A stretch of 38,897 nucleotides of DNA, taken from NCBI GenBank assembly GCA_028282325.1, contig JANQID010000075.1, positions 1-38,897 of the forward strand, given 5' to 3'. Position numbers and translations under genes: made by a program. The notes under the pieces are model-generated. The model was given only the letters and a program-made list of their open reading frames with translations. It did no database searches and had not been told where the DNA came from. Below are positions 8,395-15,975 of this stretch, one piece after another (positions within the stretch are counted from its first letter, which is position 1; every line of letters starts with the position of its first letter). The DNA is from Chloroflexaceae bacterium (lineage in GTDB: Bacteria; Chloroflexota; Chloroflexia; Chloroflexales; Chloroflexaceae).

Positions 8395-8655
8395 GTTAGT
8401 CTTCGATACATCACACCGGCAGAATATACGATTGATTGTCGTAGTATCTGTCATCTCTTGCTCATCTCTTAATCTTCTCAATTACATCTTAACCCTCTAC
8501 AATCAGCAAAGAGCAGCGAGATACGGTGTGCCGCAGTTTTACCGTAGTCGTACCGCATCTCTGCCGCAGCAGGGCTTTGCTATGCTGGCATCATCAGACA
8601 TACACGGATGCAGCGCACACAAGCCCGTGAGCAGATGGAAGACGAGGAGGCAATG

Positions 8656-9447
8656 ATGGTGCAGCAAAGCAATATGGTGACACAACACTCTGGAAGCAAA
8701 GCTGGCGCATTTTCGTGGAATTATTCGAACCATGACATCGTCACCGCCCGATCTTCAGACCGCGAGACCGCTCCTTCTCAGATGGACCTCAATGTGCTTA
8801 TGCGTCGCTGTGCTACCGAGAGCGAGCGCTTCTACCGGGGCCAGCAGCATGACACCTCCTTCAGCTATGAACTTTTCCGCCGAGCGTTGGTGGATCGCAA
8901 TGAGTCGGCGTGGGAATATCTGTATCAGCACTATAGCGGCCTTGTGGAAGGTTGGGTGCGTCGGAGCGGCGCGTTTGTCAGCAGCGGTGAGAGCAGCGAA
9001 TTCTTCGTGGTTGGAGCATTCACCAAGTTCTGGCGTGCCATTACGCCGGAGCGGTTCGATTCGTTTCCGACCCTGGCGTCGTTATTGCACTATTTGCAGC
9101 TCTGCGCGACTAGCGTGGTGATTGATAGCGTGCGTGCTCAGTCCTGGGCCGAAATGTTGCCCGAGGAGACAATTAACCCAAGCGCTATGCCCCAGCACTC
9201 ACCCGACGAAGAAGCGATGAATCGGGTGCAGCGCGAGGAATTCTGGCGATTTATTGATGCACAGCTCAATAGCGAAGTCGAACGTGTTGTTGTGTATTAC
9301 TCATTTGTGTTGGGGTTGACGCCGCGCGCGATTTATGCCAAACGCCAGGATCTCTTTACAAGCGTCAACGATGTGTACAACGTCAAGCGTAATGTCCTGG
9401 GCCGACTGAGTCGTAACCATCAATTACGTCAGATGATGGAGATGTAA
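8656..9447 (+). CDS. Divergent sigma-70-like protein
   Basis: A 263-residue protein with the layout of a diverged ECF sigma factor. A region 2-like part (about 69-161) contains FSYELFRRALVDRNESAWEY, VGAFTKFWRAI and ATSVVIDSVRAQ. A region 4-like helix-turn-helix part (about 190-258) contains LNSEVERVVVYYSFVLGLT, then PRAIYAKRQ and VYNVKRNVLGRL. Region 4 is atypical, with no classical EIA..L.VS..TV motif. The start is set by GAGGAGG at 8644-8650, five bases before ATG 8656; ATG 8608 upstream has no such site. The next gene (9565) encodes a small zinc-finger protein of anti-sigma type, which supports the sigma assignment. It could otherwise be a DNA-binding protein that has lost sigma function. 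Confidence 0.65.
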   Translation: MVQQSNMVTQHSGSKAGAFSWNYSNHDIVTARSSDRETAPSQMDLNVLMRRCATESERFYRGQQHDTSFSYELFRRALVDRNESAWEYLYQHYSGLVEGWVRRSGAFVSSGESSEFFVVGAFTKFWRAITPERFDSFPTLASLLHYLQLCATSVVIDSVRAQSWAEMLPEETINPSAMPQHSPDEEAMNRVQREEFWRFIDAQLNSEVERVVVYYSFVLGLTPRAIYAKRQDLFTSVNDVYNVKRNVLGRLSRNHQLRQMMEM

Positions 9448-9564
9448 CGGGGCAGTTTGGCAGGTTTACGATGTTCGATAGATATATGTAAAAATGCGTA
9501 AAGGTTGCGTTCTCTATGTAGCAAGAAGGCGAAGTCCCTATGGTGCATACGAGGAGCGCATCCT

Positions 9565-9957
9565 ATGGACGAAGAAGGGCGATGGTATAGTGACTGCGCG
9601 GACTCTGGGGGGCCGAGCGGTAGCACGCTGATGCAGGTAGCTGACAATGAGGCGGAACCAGATCTATCTGATCAAGTTCTTGCGTGTCCCAATTGTCGGC
9701 AACAAGTGGAGCAGCTACAGTGGCTCCAGAATCGTCTGCGAGCCTGTCTCTACCGAGCCACGTGTCCGTCAAGCGATGAACTTGCGGACTTTTGTCAAGG
9801 TTTGCTCGGCTTCCACGAGCGGAGCACTATTGTACATCATATTACCGTTTGCCCCCATTGTGCGGCGGAGGTGTTATTGCTTCAGCAGACAGACGAGAGT
9901 CTAGGAGTTTCAGTGCGAGGGCCGAACAGAAGCGTTTCTGTTCGGCCCTCGCGTTAG
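9565..9957 (+). CDS. Small zinc-finger (ZAS-like) putative anti-sigma factor
   Basis: A 130-residue soluble protein with no membrane segment. Residues 67-99 (CPSSDELADFCQGLLGFHER ... H92xxxC96xxC99) match the HxxxCxxC zinc motif of cytoplasmic anti-sigma factors (zf-HC2/ZAS type). A further CPNC pair sits at 41-44. GAGGAG at 9551-9556 places the start at ATG 9565. It lies 117 bp downstream of the sigma-like gene and is probably co-transcribed. The last 14 codons are made of the left and right arms of a terminator hairpin (9915-9952), so the C-terminus (RGPNRSVSVRPSR) may be a by-product of the terminator, or the gene may have been shortened there. Function as anti-sigma is inferred. Confidence 0.6.
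   Translation: MDEEGRWYSDCADSGGPSGSTLMQVADNEAEPDLSDQVLACPNCRQQVEQLQWLQNRLRACLYRATCPSSDELADFCQGLLGFHERSTIVHHITVCPHCAAEVLLLQQTDESLGVSVRGPNRSVSVRPSR
9915..9952. terminator. Strong 17-bp hairpin overlapping the end of the zinc-finger gene
   Basis: Perfect 17-bp inverted repeat, 9915-9931 with 9936-9952 (left arm begins GCGAGGGCCGAAC), loop GCGT. It ends three bases before the end of the TAG stop at 9955-9957. It lies between this gene and the convergent GAPDH gene (ends 10010), so it probably terminates both. Confidence 0.8.
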
Positions 9958-10009
9958 TTCTTGGATAAGAAACTATCCGTCAGGTATTCTCGCTCAAGCT
10001 GCGAGGCAA

Positions 10010-11035
10010 TTACTCGAAATGCTCGGCCAAGAACGCCGTCAAATCCGCTACGCGTACTGAGTAACCCCACTCATTGTCATACCAGGAAACGACTTTGAAG
10101 AAGTCGTCGCCCATATTCATCGTCAACGGTAGGTCAACAACACTGCTGAGTGTGGTTCCGATGAAATCGCTCGACACCAGTTGCTCGTCACTGACGCCCA
10201 AGATGCCTTCCATCTCATCGCTCTCGGATGCTTCGCGGAATGCTTCGTTGATCTCTTCAACGCTGGTTGGGCGCTCAAGCAGCACTGCAAAGTCCACCAG
10301 AGATACGGTTGGCGTGGGTACGCGCACAGCAAAGCCGTGGAACTTGCCCTTCAGCTCAGGAATGACCAGCGCGACAGCCTTGGCGGCGCCAGTGGTGGTC
10401 GGAACGATGTTCATCGCCGCCGCGCGAGCGCGCCGCAAATCTTTGTGGACATTGTCCTGAACGTTCTGATCCATCGTGTAGGAGTGGATAGTTGTCATCA
10501 ATCCGCGTGCGATGCCGAAGCGATCATTCAGCACTTTGGCTACCGGAGCAAGGCAGTTGGTGGTGCAGGAGGCGTTTGAGATAATGTTGTGCTGCTCGTG
10601 ATCGTACTTGTTTTCGTTAACGCCCAGACAGATGGTCAGGTCCTCGTTTTTGGCCGGAGCGCTGATGACAACCTTCTTGGCGCCGGCTGCTATATGCGCC
10701 TTTGCCTTCTCTGCATCCGTGAAACGCCCGGTCGATTCAATCACGATGTCAACGCCCATCTCCTTCCAGGGAAGGTTGTTCGGGTCACGCTCCGCCAGAG
10801 CGGCGATTTCGTACTCCGTGTCATCGTAGTTGACAATGATCTTATCCTCTGTGACGCTGACCTCGCCTTCGAAAGGGCCGTAGGTTGAGTCATAGCGGAG
10901 CAGGTGGGCCAGGGTGTTGTTGTCGGTGAGATCATTTACAGCAACGATTTCAAATTCACCTGGATGATGCTCAAGCATTGCTTTGAAGCTCTGGCGACCA
11001 ATGCGACCGAAGCCGTTGATTGCAACTCGGATCAT
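10010..11035 (-). CDS. gap: Glyceraldehyde-3-phosphate dehydrogenase, type I
   Basis: A full-length 341-residue GAPDH of glycolysis/gluconeogenesis, oxidising glyceraldehyde 3-phosphate to 1,3-bisphosphoglycerate with NAD(P). The Rossmann motif GFGRIG is at 8-13 and VNDLTD at 33-38; Asp35 favours NAD. Catalytic Cys157 lies in [12 protein letters not shown], His184 in [28 protein letters not shown] and the C-terminal WYDNEWGYS are intact. The usual SYTNDQ is SYTMDQ here, a tolerated variant near the active site. AAGGAG lies before the ATG at 11035. A good promoter lies 140 bp upstream (11177-11204). Confidence 0.97.
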   Translation of the reverse strand: MIRVAINGFGRIGRQSFKAMLEHHPGEFEIVAVNDLTDNNTLAHLLRYDSTYGPFEGEVSVTEDKIIVNYDDTEYEIAALAERDPNNLPWKEMGVDIVIESTGRFTDAEKAKAHIAAGAKKVVISAPAKNEDLTICLGVNENKYDHEQHNIISNASCTTNCLAPVAKVLNDRFGIARGLMTTIHSYTMDQNVQDNVHKDLRRARAAAMNIVPTTTGAAKAVALVIPELKGKFHGFAVRVPTPTVSLVDFAVLLERPTSVEEINEAFREASESDEMEGILGVSDEQLVSSDFIGTTLSSVVDLPLTMNMGDDFFKVVSWYDNEWGYSVRVADLTAFLAEHFE

Positions 11036-11176
11036 AATCCTTCGTCTCCTTCTGCGTAAGCGATTCCTCGTCGGCGAGGCATATCCCGCGCCGTGATCCT
11101 ATGACACCGTGATCAATTCCCTGATTTGTCAGGACGTGGGAGATTATCTCGTTCGGAATTGAACGAACTTGCCGAC

Positions 11177-11204
11177 ATTATAGCATGCTCGCGAAAGATA
11201 GCAA
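11177..11204 (-). promoter_or_regulatory. gap promoter
   Basis: On the minus strand: -35 TTGCTA (11204-11199), 16-bp spacing, -10 TATAAT (11182-11177) with the extended -10 TGC just before it (11185-11183). Confidence 0.7.
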
Positions 11205-11327
11205 TCAGCGGCGCTTTCTGGCTTTGCGCCGTGGCGCGAGTGTTCTCTTTGTCAGAGGCGTTCGTCTTGTGACGAGACAACGACTTGATCGAGCATAAGA
11301 TGGCCTTCGTCAATAGTTTTGCGCTTA

Positions 11328-11336
11328 TGCTACAAT
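11328..11336 (+). promoter_or_regulatory. Extended -10 promoter of the CvpA-like gene
   Basis: TGCTACAAT at 11328-11336 matches TGnTAnAAT. No clear -35. Start predicted about 45 nt before ATG 11390. Confidence 0.5.
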
Positions 11337-11389
11337 TTGTAGTCAAATGCTGCCCGTTTATCAAACAAAGTTAGGTAGGATGGACGCCT

Positions 11390-12094
11390 ATGAATCTCGT
11401 GCTTCCGATTATCGTGGCGCTGGCGCTTGTTGGGTTGGGGATCTGGGGTATGCGTCGCGGTGTACAACGTGGCTTGTTGACACTGGCATGGATTTTTTTT
11501 GCTGCAATATTGGTGGATCTGTGGTCGCCGGTCTGGGCGGATTGGTTACGAGAACAGCTTAAACCGGATAATCCGGCGACACTAACCTGGATAGCAACGG
11601 CGCTGAGTTTTCTGGTGATCAGCATTGTTTTCGGCTTTGGAAGCGGCATTCTGATTCGGTCGTCGAACAAAACCGCTGCAGATGGTTTGCCAAAGAAATC
11701 GAGCGTGAGCAATGGAACAGTGGGCGGATTGTTAGGTATTTTGAGTGGGATTGTCATCATCAGTTATTTGCTTCGCTATACCACAGATCTGTTGCCTGAG
11801 TCGGATTTTGCTGTAACGCCGGCATCGAATGTTGTAATGCGCCTGCTCTATGAATGGCTGCCCTGGTTTTTGTTAGCGACTCTGGTTATGTTTGGGGGAA
11901 TTATGCTATTCCGCACGGTGCAGCATTTTATGCGCGCGGTTCCTCAATCTGCTTCGAAAGGATCGGAAAAAGCACAACTTTCTTCTGCTACGTCACCGTC
12001 ATCATCAGTTGCTGGTGCGAAATCAACCCCTGAGCAATTCGACGCTGTCAACAATAAGATCAACCAGAAACTTGGCAATAAAGAGCAACGTTGA
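11390..12094 (+). CDS. CvpA-like multi-pass membrane protein
   Basis: A 234-residue inner-membrane protein with about four hydrophobic helices: 4-22, 29-48, 68-88 and 110-130, plus another at 155-178. The arrangement (short N-terminal helix, RRGVQRGLL loop, GTVGGLLGILSG near 108-120) resembles the CvpA/colicin V production family. The last 50 residues are a Ser/Ala/Lys-rich soluble tail ending in NNKINQKLGNKEQR. The biochemical role of CvpA proteins is not well defined and none can be deduced here. Convergent with the serine hydrolase gene, 60 bp apart. Confidence 0.55.
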   Translation: MNLVLPIIVALALVGLGIWGMRRGVQRGLLTLAWIFFAAILVDLWSPVWADWLREQLKPDNPATLTWIATALSFLVISIVFGFGSGILIRSSNKTAADGLPKKSSVSNGTVGGLLGILSGIVIISYLLRYTTDLLPESDFAVTPASNVVMRLLYEWLPWFLLATLVMFGGIMLFRTVQHFMRAVPQSASKGSEKAQLSSATSPSSSVAGAKSTPEQFDAVNNKINQKLGNKEQR

Positions 12095-12154
12095 CAGCGA
12101 TTTTTGTCCGGTCTGTTCGTGGCAAATATCAGCGCATTCTGGAGAGTTTAAGCG

Positions 12155-13417
12155 CTATATGCTATCGATGACCAGGGTTCCAAGGTAGACGGCTATGTCT
12201 TCGGCGGCGACGTTTTCCAGGTTGCTTAACACGATCACCGTGACTTTTTCGTTTGGATAACGAAGCATATAAGTTGCGCTCCCGCTGATGAGACCAGGGT
12301 GGGTGATTGCGTGACGCCCGTTATGGTCAACGATTTTCCATCCGTATCCATAGCCGTTTTTATATGGAGTGAACATTTCCTGTAGTAGCACGGCAGGAAT
12401 TAACTGATCTGTGTAGAGCGCCTGATCCCAAAGATACAAATCTTCGACGGTTGAATAAAGACCGCCGGCTGAATAGAGATTGGAAGTGTTGATAAGTATC
12501 GCTGGAGTATCGACGCTCACGTAGCCAACGGCGCATGCGGGAGTTGCAAGATTGTCGGGATCGTATCCGGTATTGTGCATATGCAATGGCTCGAAGATGT
12601 GGCTTCGCAGAAAATCGGCATACGATTGTCCGCTGACCTGCTCGATAATCTGTCCGAGCAGCACGTATCCAGAATTGCCATAGTGATATGCGGTTCCCGG
12701 GTCAAATTGAAGCGGTTGATCGCGAAAATACGTAATCAACTCTTCTGGCTCAACCCGCAAGGTCTCGATGCTGGCGAAGCTGGCAAAGTCGGTATAGTTG
12801 GGTATCCCAGACGTATGCGTGAGTAGATGTTTGACTGTTATTGGGTACCATGTGTTCGGGCAGTCGGAGAGGTACGTGCAAATCGAAGCGTGCAAATCAA
12901 TAGCGCCGCGTGATCGCAGGATTTGCACGGCCATAGTGGTGAACGATTTGGTCAACGAAGCAATGCGGAATCGGGTTTGTGCCGTATTTGGAATTGCCTG
13001 CGCACTATCGGCCATACCGTATCCGTTGCTCAGCAGAATCTCCCCGTCGTAGGCTACAAGCACAGCGCCGCTGAACATGTTGAGTTTGGCGAGCGTTTGC
13101 ATATGTTCATCAAGCGCCTGGACAAGCGGATTGGGCAATGGTGTTGGTGACGGGATGAGAGTCGCGGCAGGAGCCGGGGGATGGTTGGCTGAGAAATTTA
13201 GTGCGAGCGGCGTGCTAGTTGCATTGATCGGATCATTTAGGGAGTCCTGTGGAGTTAGGGAGTCCAGGGGCGTGGCGGTTTGGTTTAGATCAGCGGTGAG
13301 AGACGCTTCTGTGGGATTTTCGACGTGGAATACTTCCTGCCGACCACAGTTGGTGATCAACCCCAGGATCGCTGCGCATAGAATGATAAGCATACTTACG
13401 CTGCGGTTCAGCGTCAT
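12155..13417 (-). CDS. Beta-lactamase-family serine hydrolase (class C/PBP4*-like), exported
   Basis: A 420-residue exported serine hydrolase of the AmpC / D-aminopeptidase / esterase superfamily. An N-terminal hydrophobic segment (5-23) is followed by Cys24 in a sub-optimal lipobox (ITNC), so it is either a lipoprotein or a secreted protein. A Pro/Thr/Ser-rich linker spans 35-98. Catalytic motifs are S154-L-T-K157 (SxxK), Y246-G-N248 (YxN equivalent) and H373-P-G375 in place of KTG. HTSGIPNY (201-208) is typical of the family. Substrate may be a wall peptide, ester or beta-lactam; resistance is not implied. It stands alone with 101 bp to the next minus-strand gene upstream. Confidence 0.87.
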   Translation of the reverse strand: MTLNRSVSMLIILCAAILGLITNCGRQEVFHVENPTEASLTADLNQTATPLDSLTPQDSLNDPINATSTPLALNFSANHPPAPAATLIPSPTPLPNPLVQALDEHMQTLAKLNMFSGAVLVAYDGEILLSNGYGMADSAQAIPNTAQTRFRIASLTKSFTTMAVQILRSRGAIDLHASICTYLSDCPNTWYPITVKHLLTHTSGIPNYTDFASFASIETLRVEPEELITYFRDQPLQFDPGTAYHYGNSGYVLLGQIIEQVSGQSYADFLRSHIFEPLHMHNTGYDPDNLATPACAVGYVSVDTPAILINTSNLYSAGGLYSTVEDLYLWDQALYTDQLIPAVLLQEMFTPYKNGYGYGWKIVDHNGRHAITHPGLISGSATYMLRYPNEKVTVIVLSNLENVAAEDIAVYLGTLVIDSI

Positions 13418-13518
13418 AGGACTCCTTACTATCGATGGAGAGGAGTGATCACCTCTTGGATACTGCGGAGATTGCTCCCCTTGATCGATAGCGTGCGAAC
13501 GTTATCTACTGATCAGCA

Positions 13519-14631
13519 TTAGAACGAGATAGCCCGATCGTTCAGGGTTGTTTCCGGCCAGATGCGTATACCGCGCTCCAGGCGATTCTCACCGCCGAGA
13601 CGGCACTGATCGCTGACGATGGCGCCATCGGTGATGATCGTACGTTGACCGACGCGGTTGCCATGACCCAGCACGCAATTGCGCAATGTTGCGCCTTCTT
13701 CGATCACGTTATCATCCCACAAGATTGCGCCTTCGATGCTGACATCCGGCCCTATCTGGCAACGAGCGCCGATAACCGTTGGCCCGATGATCTGGGCGCC
13801 GCGCTTGATCACCACTTCGGGGCCTAAAACCACTGGGCCGACAATCTGTGCGCTGGGATGAATATCGGCGCTGTCTTCTTTCCAGACCCGATCGGCTATC
13901 TGCTCGCCGCGAAATGTATGGCGCACCTTGCCGATCAAAATGTCGTGGTTCACATCGATATATGTCTGGGGTTTACCGATGTCGCTCCAATAAGCACGCG
14001 AGGGATACCCAAACATTGGATCGCCGGTTTGCATCAGCACCGGGAACAGACCGCGCTCGAACATATAGAACTGATCAGGTGGCACGTAGCGGAAGACATC
14101 AGGCTCAATGATGTATGTTCCGGCGTTGATGAGGTTCGTGGTGATATCCTCGGCGCGGGGTTTTTCCAAGAAGCGCCGGATGCGCTTGTTGCTCTCCATC
14201 TCGACCAGACCAAACTGTGTGGGATCATCCACCGGGGTGAGCGCAATCGTGACTTTGCTCTCGTTTTCGCGATGAAATGCCAGCATTGTCTGGAGATCGA
14301 GATCGGTCATTACATCGCCGTTGAAGACGAAAGTAGTTCCATCAAGCAGATGTTCGACATTTTTGACTGCACCAGCCGTACCGCGTGGTTCAGGTTCCTC
14401 AACAATATGAAGTTTGAGACCGAGCTGTGAACCGTCTCCCAGTGTCTGGCGAAAGCGATCGGCAAGATACTGCACCGCTAGCACAACTTCATCGATGCCC
14501 TGGTCGCGCAGGCGTAGCAGCATAAGTTCGATAAAAGGCTGATTTGCCAATGGGATCATCGGCTTAGGTGTGTTGCATGTGAGCGGGCGGAGACGTGTTC
14601 CTAACCCTCCGACAAGAATGACTGCTTTCAT
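13519..14631 (-). CDS. Sugar-1-phosphate nucleotidyltransferase with left-handed beta-helix domain
   Basis: A 370-residue nucleotidyltransferase. The start MKAVILVGGLGTRLRPLT at 14631 is supported by GAGGAG just upstream; an earlier TTG at 14643 is less likely. The N-terminal GT-A-like domain (1-230) has the GGLGTRLRPLTCNTPKPM signature, FNGDVMTD (metal-binding Asp) and LEKP. The C-terminal hexapeptide-repeat beta-helix (about 255-355) has isoleucine/valine ladders such as IVGPVVLGPEVVIKRGAQII. This is the layout of GDP-mannose pyrophosphorylases and HddC-like enzymes, which make NDP-sugars for surface glycans. The exact sugar and nucleotide are not determined. It may work with the kinase at 6891 and the epimerase at 14752. 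Confidence 0.88.
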   Translation of the reverse strand: MKAVILVGGLGTRLRPLTCNTPKPMIPLANQPFIELMLLRLRDQGIDEVVLAVQYLADRFRQTLGDGSQLGLKLHIVEEPEPRGTAGAVKNVEHLLDGTTFVFNGDVMTDLDLQTMLAFHRENESKVTIALTPVDDPTQFGLVEMESNKRIRRFLEKPRAEDITTNLINAGTYIIEPDVFRYVPPDQFYMFERGLFPVLMQTGDPMFGYPSRAYWSDIGKPQTYIDVNHDILIGKVRHTFRGEQIADRVWKEDSADIHPSAQIVGPVVLGPEVVIKRGAQIIGPTVIGARCQIGPDVSIEGAILWDDNVIEEGATLRNCVLGHGNRVGQRTIITDGAIVSDQCRLGGENRLERGIRIWPETTLNDRAISF

Positions 14632-14751
14632 AGTGCTCCTCAAACGCCATTCGCTCGTACGGTGTCAATGTAAAACGGCGAAGATGTATTCTCGTTGGTC
14701 AATCCCCGGCGTTGGCGTGGGAAATATGTAAGAAATATATCCGGCTGCGCT

Positions 14752-15720
14752 TTACGCCAACTCGCATTCGGCTCGCACGTGATCACGCCAATAGTTCAGA
14801 ATGTCGTTAAGCGTTTGCTCTAAGGGTATGCGCGGCTCCCATCCGGTGCATTCACTCAGGCGACGGGTATCGCACGATACTAACGGAACATCGATCGGGC
14901 GCATTAATTCCGGGTTCAGGTGAATGTCAACTTTGACCGAACTTGCGGCGACCAGCGAATCGAGAATGGCGCGAATCGTGACCGGTTTGCCGGATCCGAC
15001 GTTGTACACTTCACCCGATGCGCCGTGCTGCATAAGTAGTGCATAGGCACGAACAATATCGCGAACATCGGTAAAATCGCGTTGAGCCGCCAGGTTGCCG
15101 ACTTCTAACACCGGAGGTTGTAAGCCATACTCGATGCGCGCAATCTGTCGCGCGAGTGATGCTGTAACGAAACGCTCGTTCTGGCGTGGGCCGATGTGCG
15201 TGAAAGGTCGAACGCGTATTACGTCGAGACGATGGCTGAGATGATATTGAAGCGCTAGCATGCTTTGCGCGACTTTGCTTACGCCGTACGGGTTAGTTGG
15301 TCGGAGCGGCGTGGATTCGTCGAGCGGCATATCTTCAGTACGCACCTGGCCATATTCTTCATTGGTGCCAACTACCAGGATGCGGGTTTTGAGCCGATAT
15401 TCAATAGCCGTAAGAAAGATGTTGAGCGGCGCAAGAATATTCGTTTTCAACGTATCTGCCGGATCGCGAAAGGACTCAGGGACGAAGGGCTGCCCGGCTA
15501 GATGGAAAATATATCTTGGTTGCGCGTGGACGATGGCCTCTGTTGTCTGATTGTGATCCAGCAAGTCGGCGCATACGACCTGGACACGATCGCGTAACTG
15601 AGGCAGCCGGATCTGCGGGGATCGTGATAACCCCCAAACTTCCCATTCGTTCTGGGCCAGGAGATGTTCGGCCAGATGACTGCCCACAAAGCCGTTGATG
15701 CCGGTGATAAGCGCACGCAT
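14752..15720 (-). CDS. Nucleotide-sugar SDR (GDP-mannose dehydratase / RMD-like)
   Basis: A 322-residue extended short-chain dehydrogenase. The glycine motif GINGFVG at 7-13 binds NAD(P). The catalytic set is T119 in VGTNEEYG and Y145xxxK149 in NPYGVSKV. RPFTHIGPRQ, RDFTDVRDIV and the C-terminal MRPIDVP...SCDTRRL stretch are typical of GDP-6-deoxy-mannose synthesis enzymes, especially GDP-4-dehydro-6-deoxymannose reductases, although a 4,6-dehydratase cannot be excluded. ATG 15720 puts the Rossmann strand at residue 2; a GTG at 15741 would add seven residues. The neighbouring pyrophosphorylase (108 bp downstream on the same strand) suggests one supply route for a deoxy-sugar donor. Confidence 0.85.
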   Translation of the reverse strand: MRALITGINGFVGSHLAEHLLAQNEWEVWGLSRSPQIRLPQLRDRVQVVCADLLDHNQTTEAIVHAQPRYIFHLAGQPFVPESFRDPADTLKTNILAPLNIFLTAIEYRLKTRILVVGTNEEYGQVRTEDMPLDESTPLRPTNPYGVSKVAQSMLALQYHLSHRLDVIRVRPFTHIGPRQNERFVTASLARQIARIEYGLQPPVLEVGNLAAQRDFTDVRDIVRAYALLMQHGASGEVYNVGSGKPVTIRAILDSLVAASSVKVDIHLNPELMRPIDVPLVSCDTRRLSECTGWEPRIPLEQTLNDILNYWRDHVRAECELA

Positions 15721-15768
15721 GCCGCTACTATAACGTAACACCTGAATCGTTGCAACTCAAAATGTCGC

Positions 15769-15801
15769 TGTGCATTTTATTGACATGTATTGTGCATTGT
15801 G
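15769..15801 (+). promoter_or_regulatory. Array C: three 11-bp direct repeats at the carH promoter (CarH operator)
   Basis: Consecutive 11-mers at 15769 (TGTGCATTTTA), 15780 (TTGACATGTAT) and 15791 (TGTGCATTGTG). The middle repeat contains the -35 box and the third fills the spacer. Thermus CarH is known to bind three 11-bp direct repeats of type nnTnTACAnnn overlapping its -35; each unit here keeps four of the five fixed bases. Binding is inferred. Confidence 0.7.
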
Positions 15802-15808
15802 CTACACT
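15780..15808 (+). promoter_or_regulatory. carH promoter
   Basis: -35 TTGACA at 15780-15785, 17-bp spacer, -10 TACACT at 15803-15808 with extended TGC (15800-15802). The spacer contains ATTGTGC twice in tandem (15789-15802). The leader would be about 160 nt. Confidence 0.8.
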
Positions 15809-15975
15809 ACGACTGAATAAAGCAGAAAAACTACGTGACAGAACGAACAAAGTAAACGCATATCGAATGGGTCAACGTCGATCAAAAACATGCTGATCTT
15901 GCTAAGAGTAGGTGCATCGCTACGCATAATGCTCTGCGCTTCCGACTAGCAACGTAGGGGAGGAGGCCTCTTGTT

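Larger units (their letters stand above)
8016..8655. other. Long intergenic region before the sigma-like gene
   Basis: About 640 bp with no convincing protein gene; AT-rich in 8200-8500, unlike its surroundings. It contains a good plus-strand promoter (8289-8317) and a small GC hairpin (8378-8394), listed separately. The predicted transcript leader to the sigma-like gene would be about 330 nt, long enough for regulatory RNA. Confidence 0.5.
11036..11389. other. Divergent promoter region between gap and the CvpA-like gene
   Basis: 354 bp without a gene. It carries back-to-back promoters for gap (minus, 11177-11204) and the CvpA-like gene (plus, 11328-11336). The gap leader would be about 135 nt. 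No riboswitch-like fold was recognised by eye. Confidence 0.5.

Noticed and set aside
8220-8414. 64-residue minus-strand frame in the long gap before the sigma-like gene
   Set aside because: No supporting signal; overlaps the plus-strand promoter and hairpin.
13858-14430. 190-residue plus-strand frame
   Set aside because: Antisense to the nucleotidyltransferase with intact active-site motifs.
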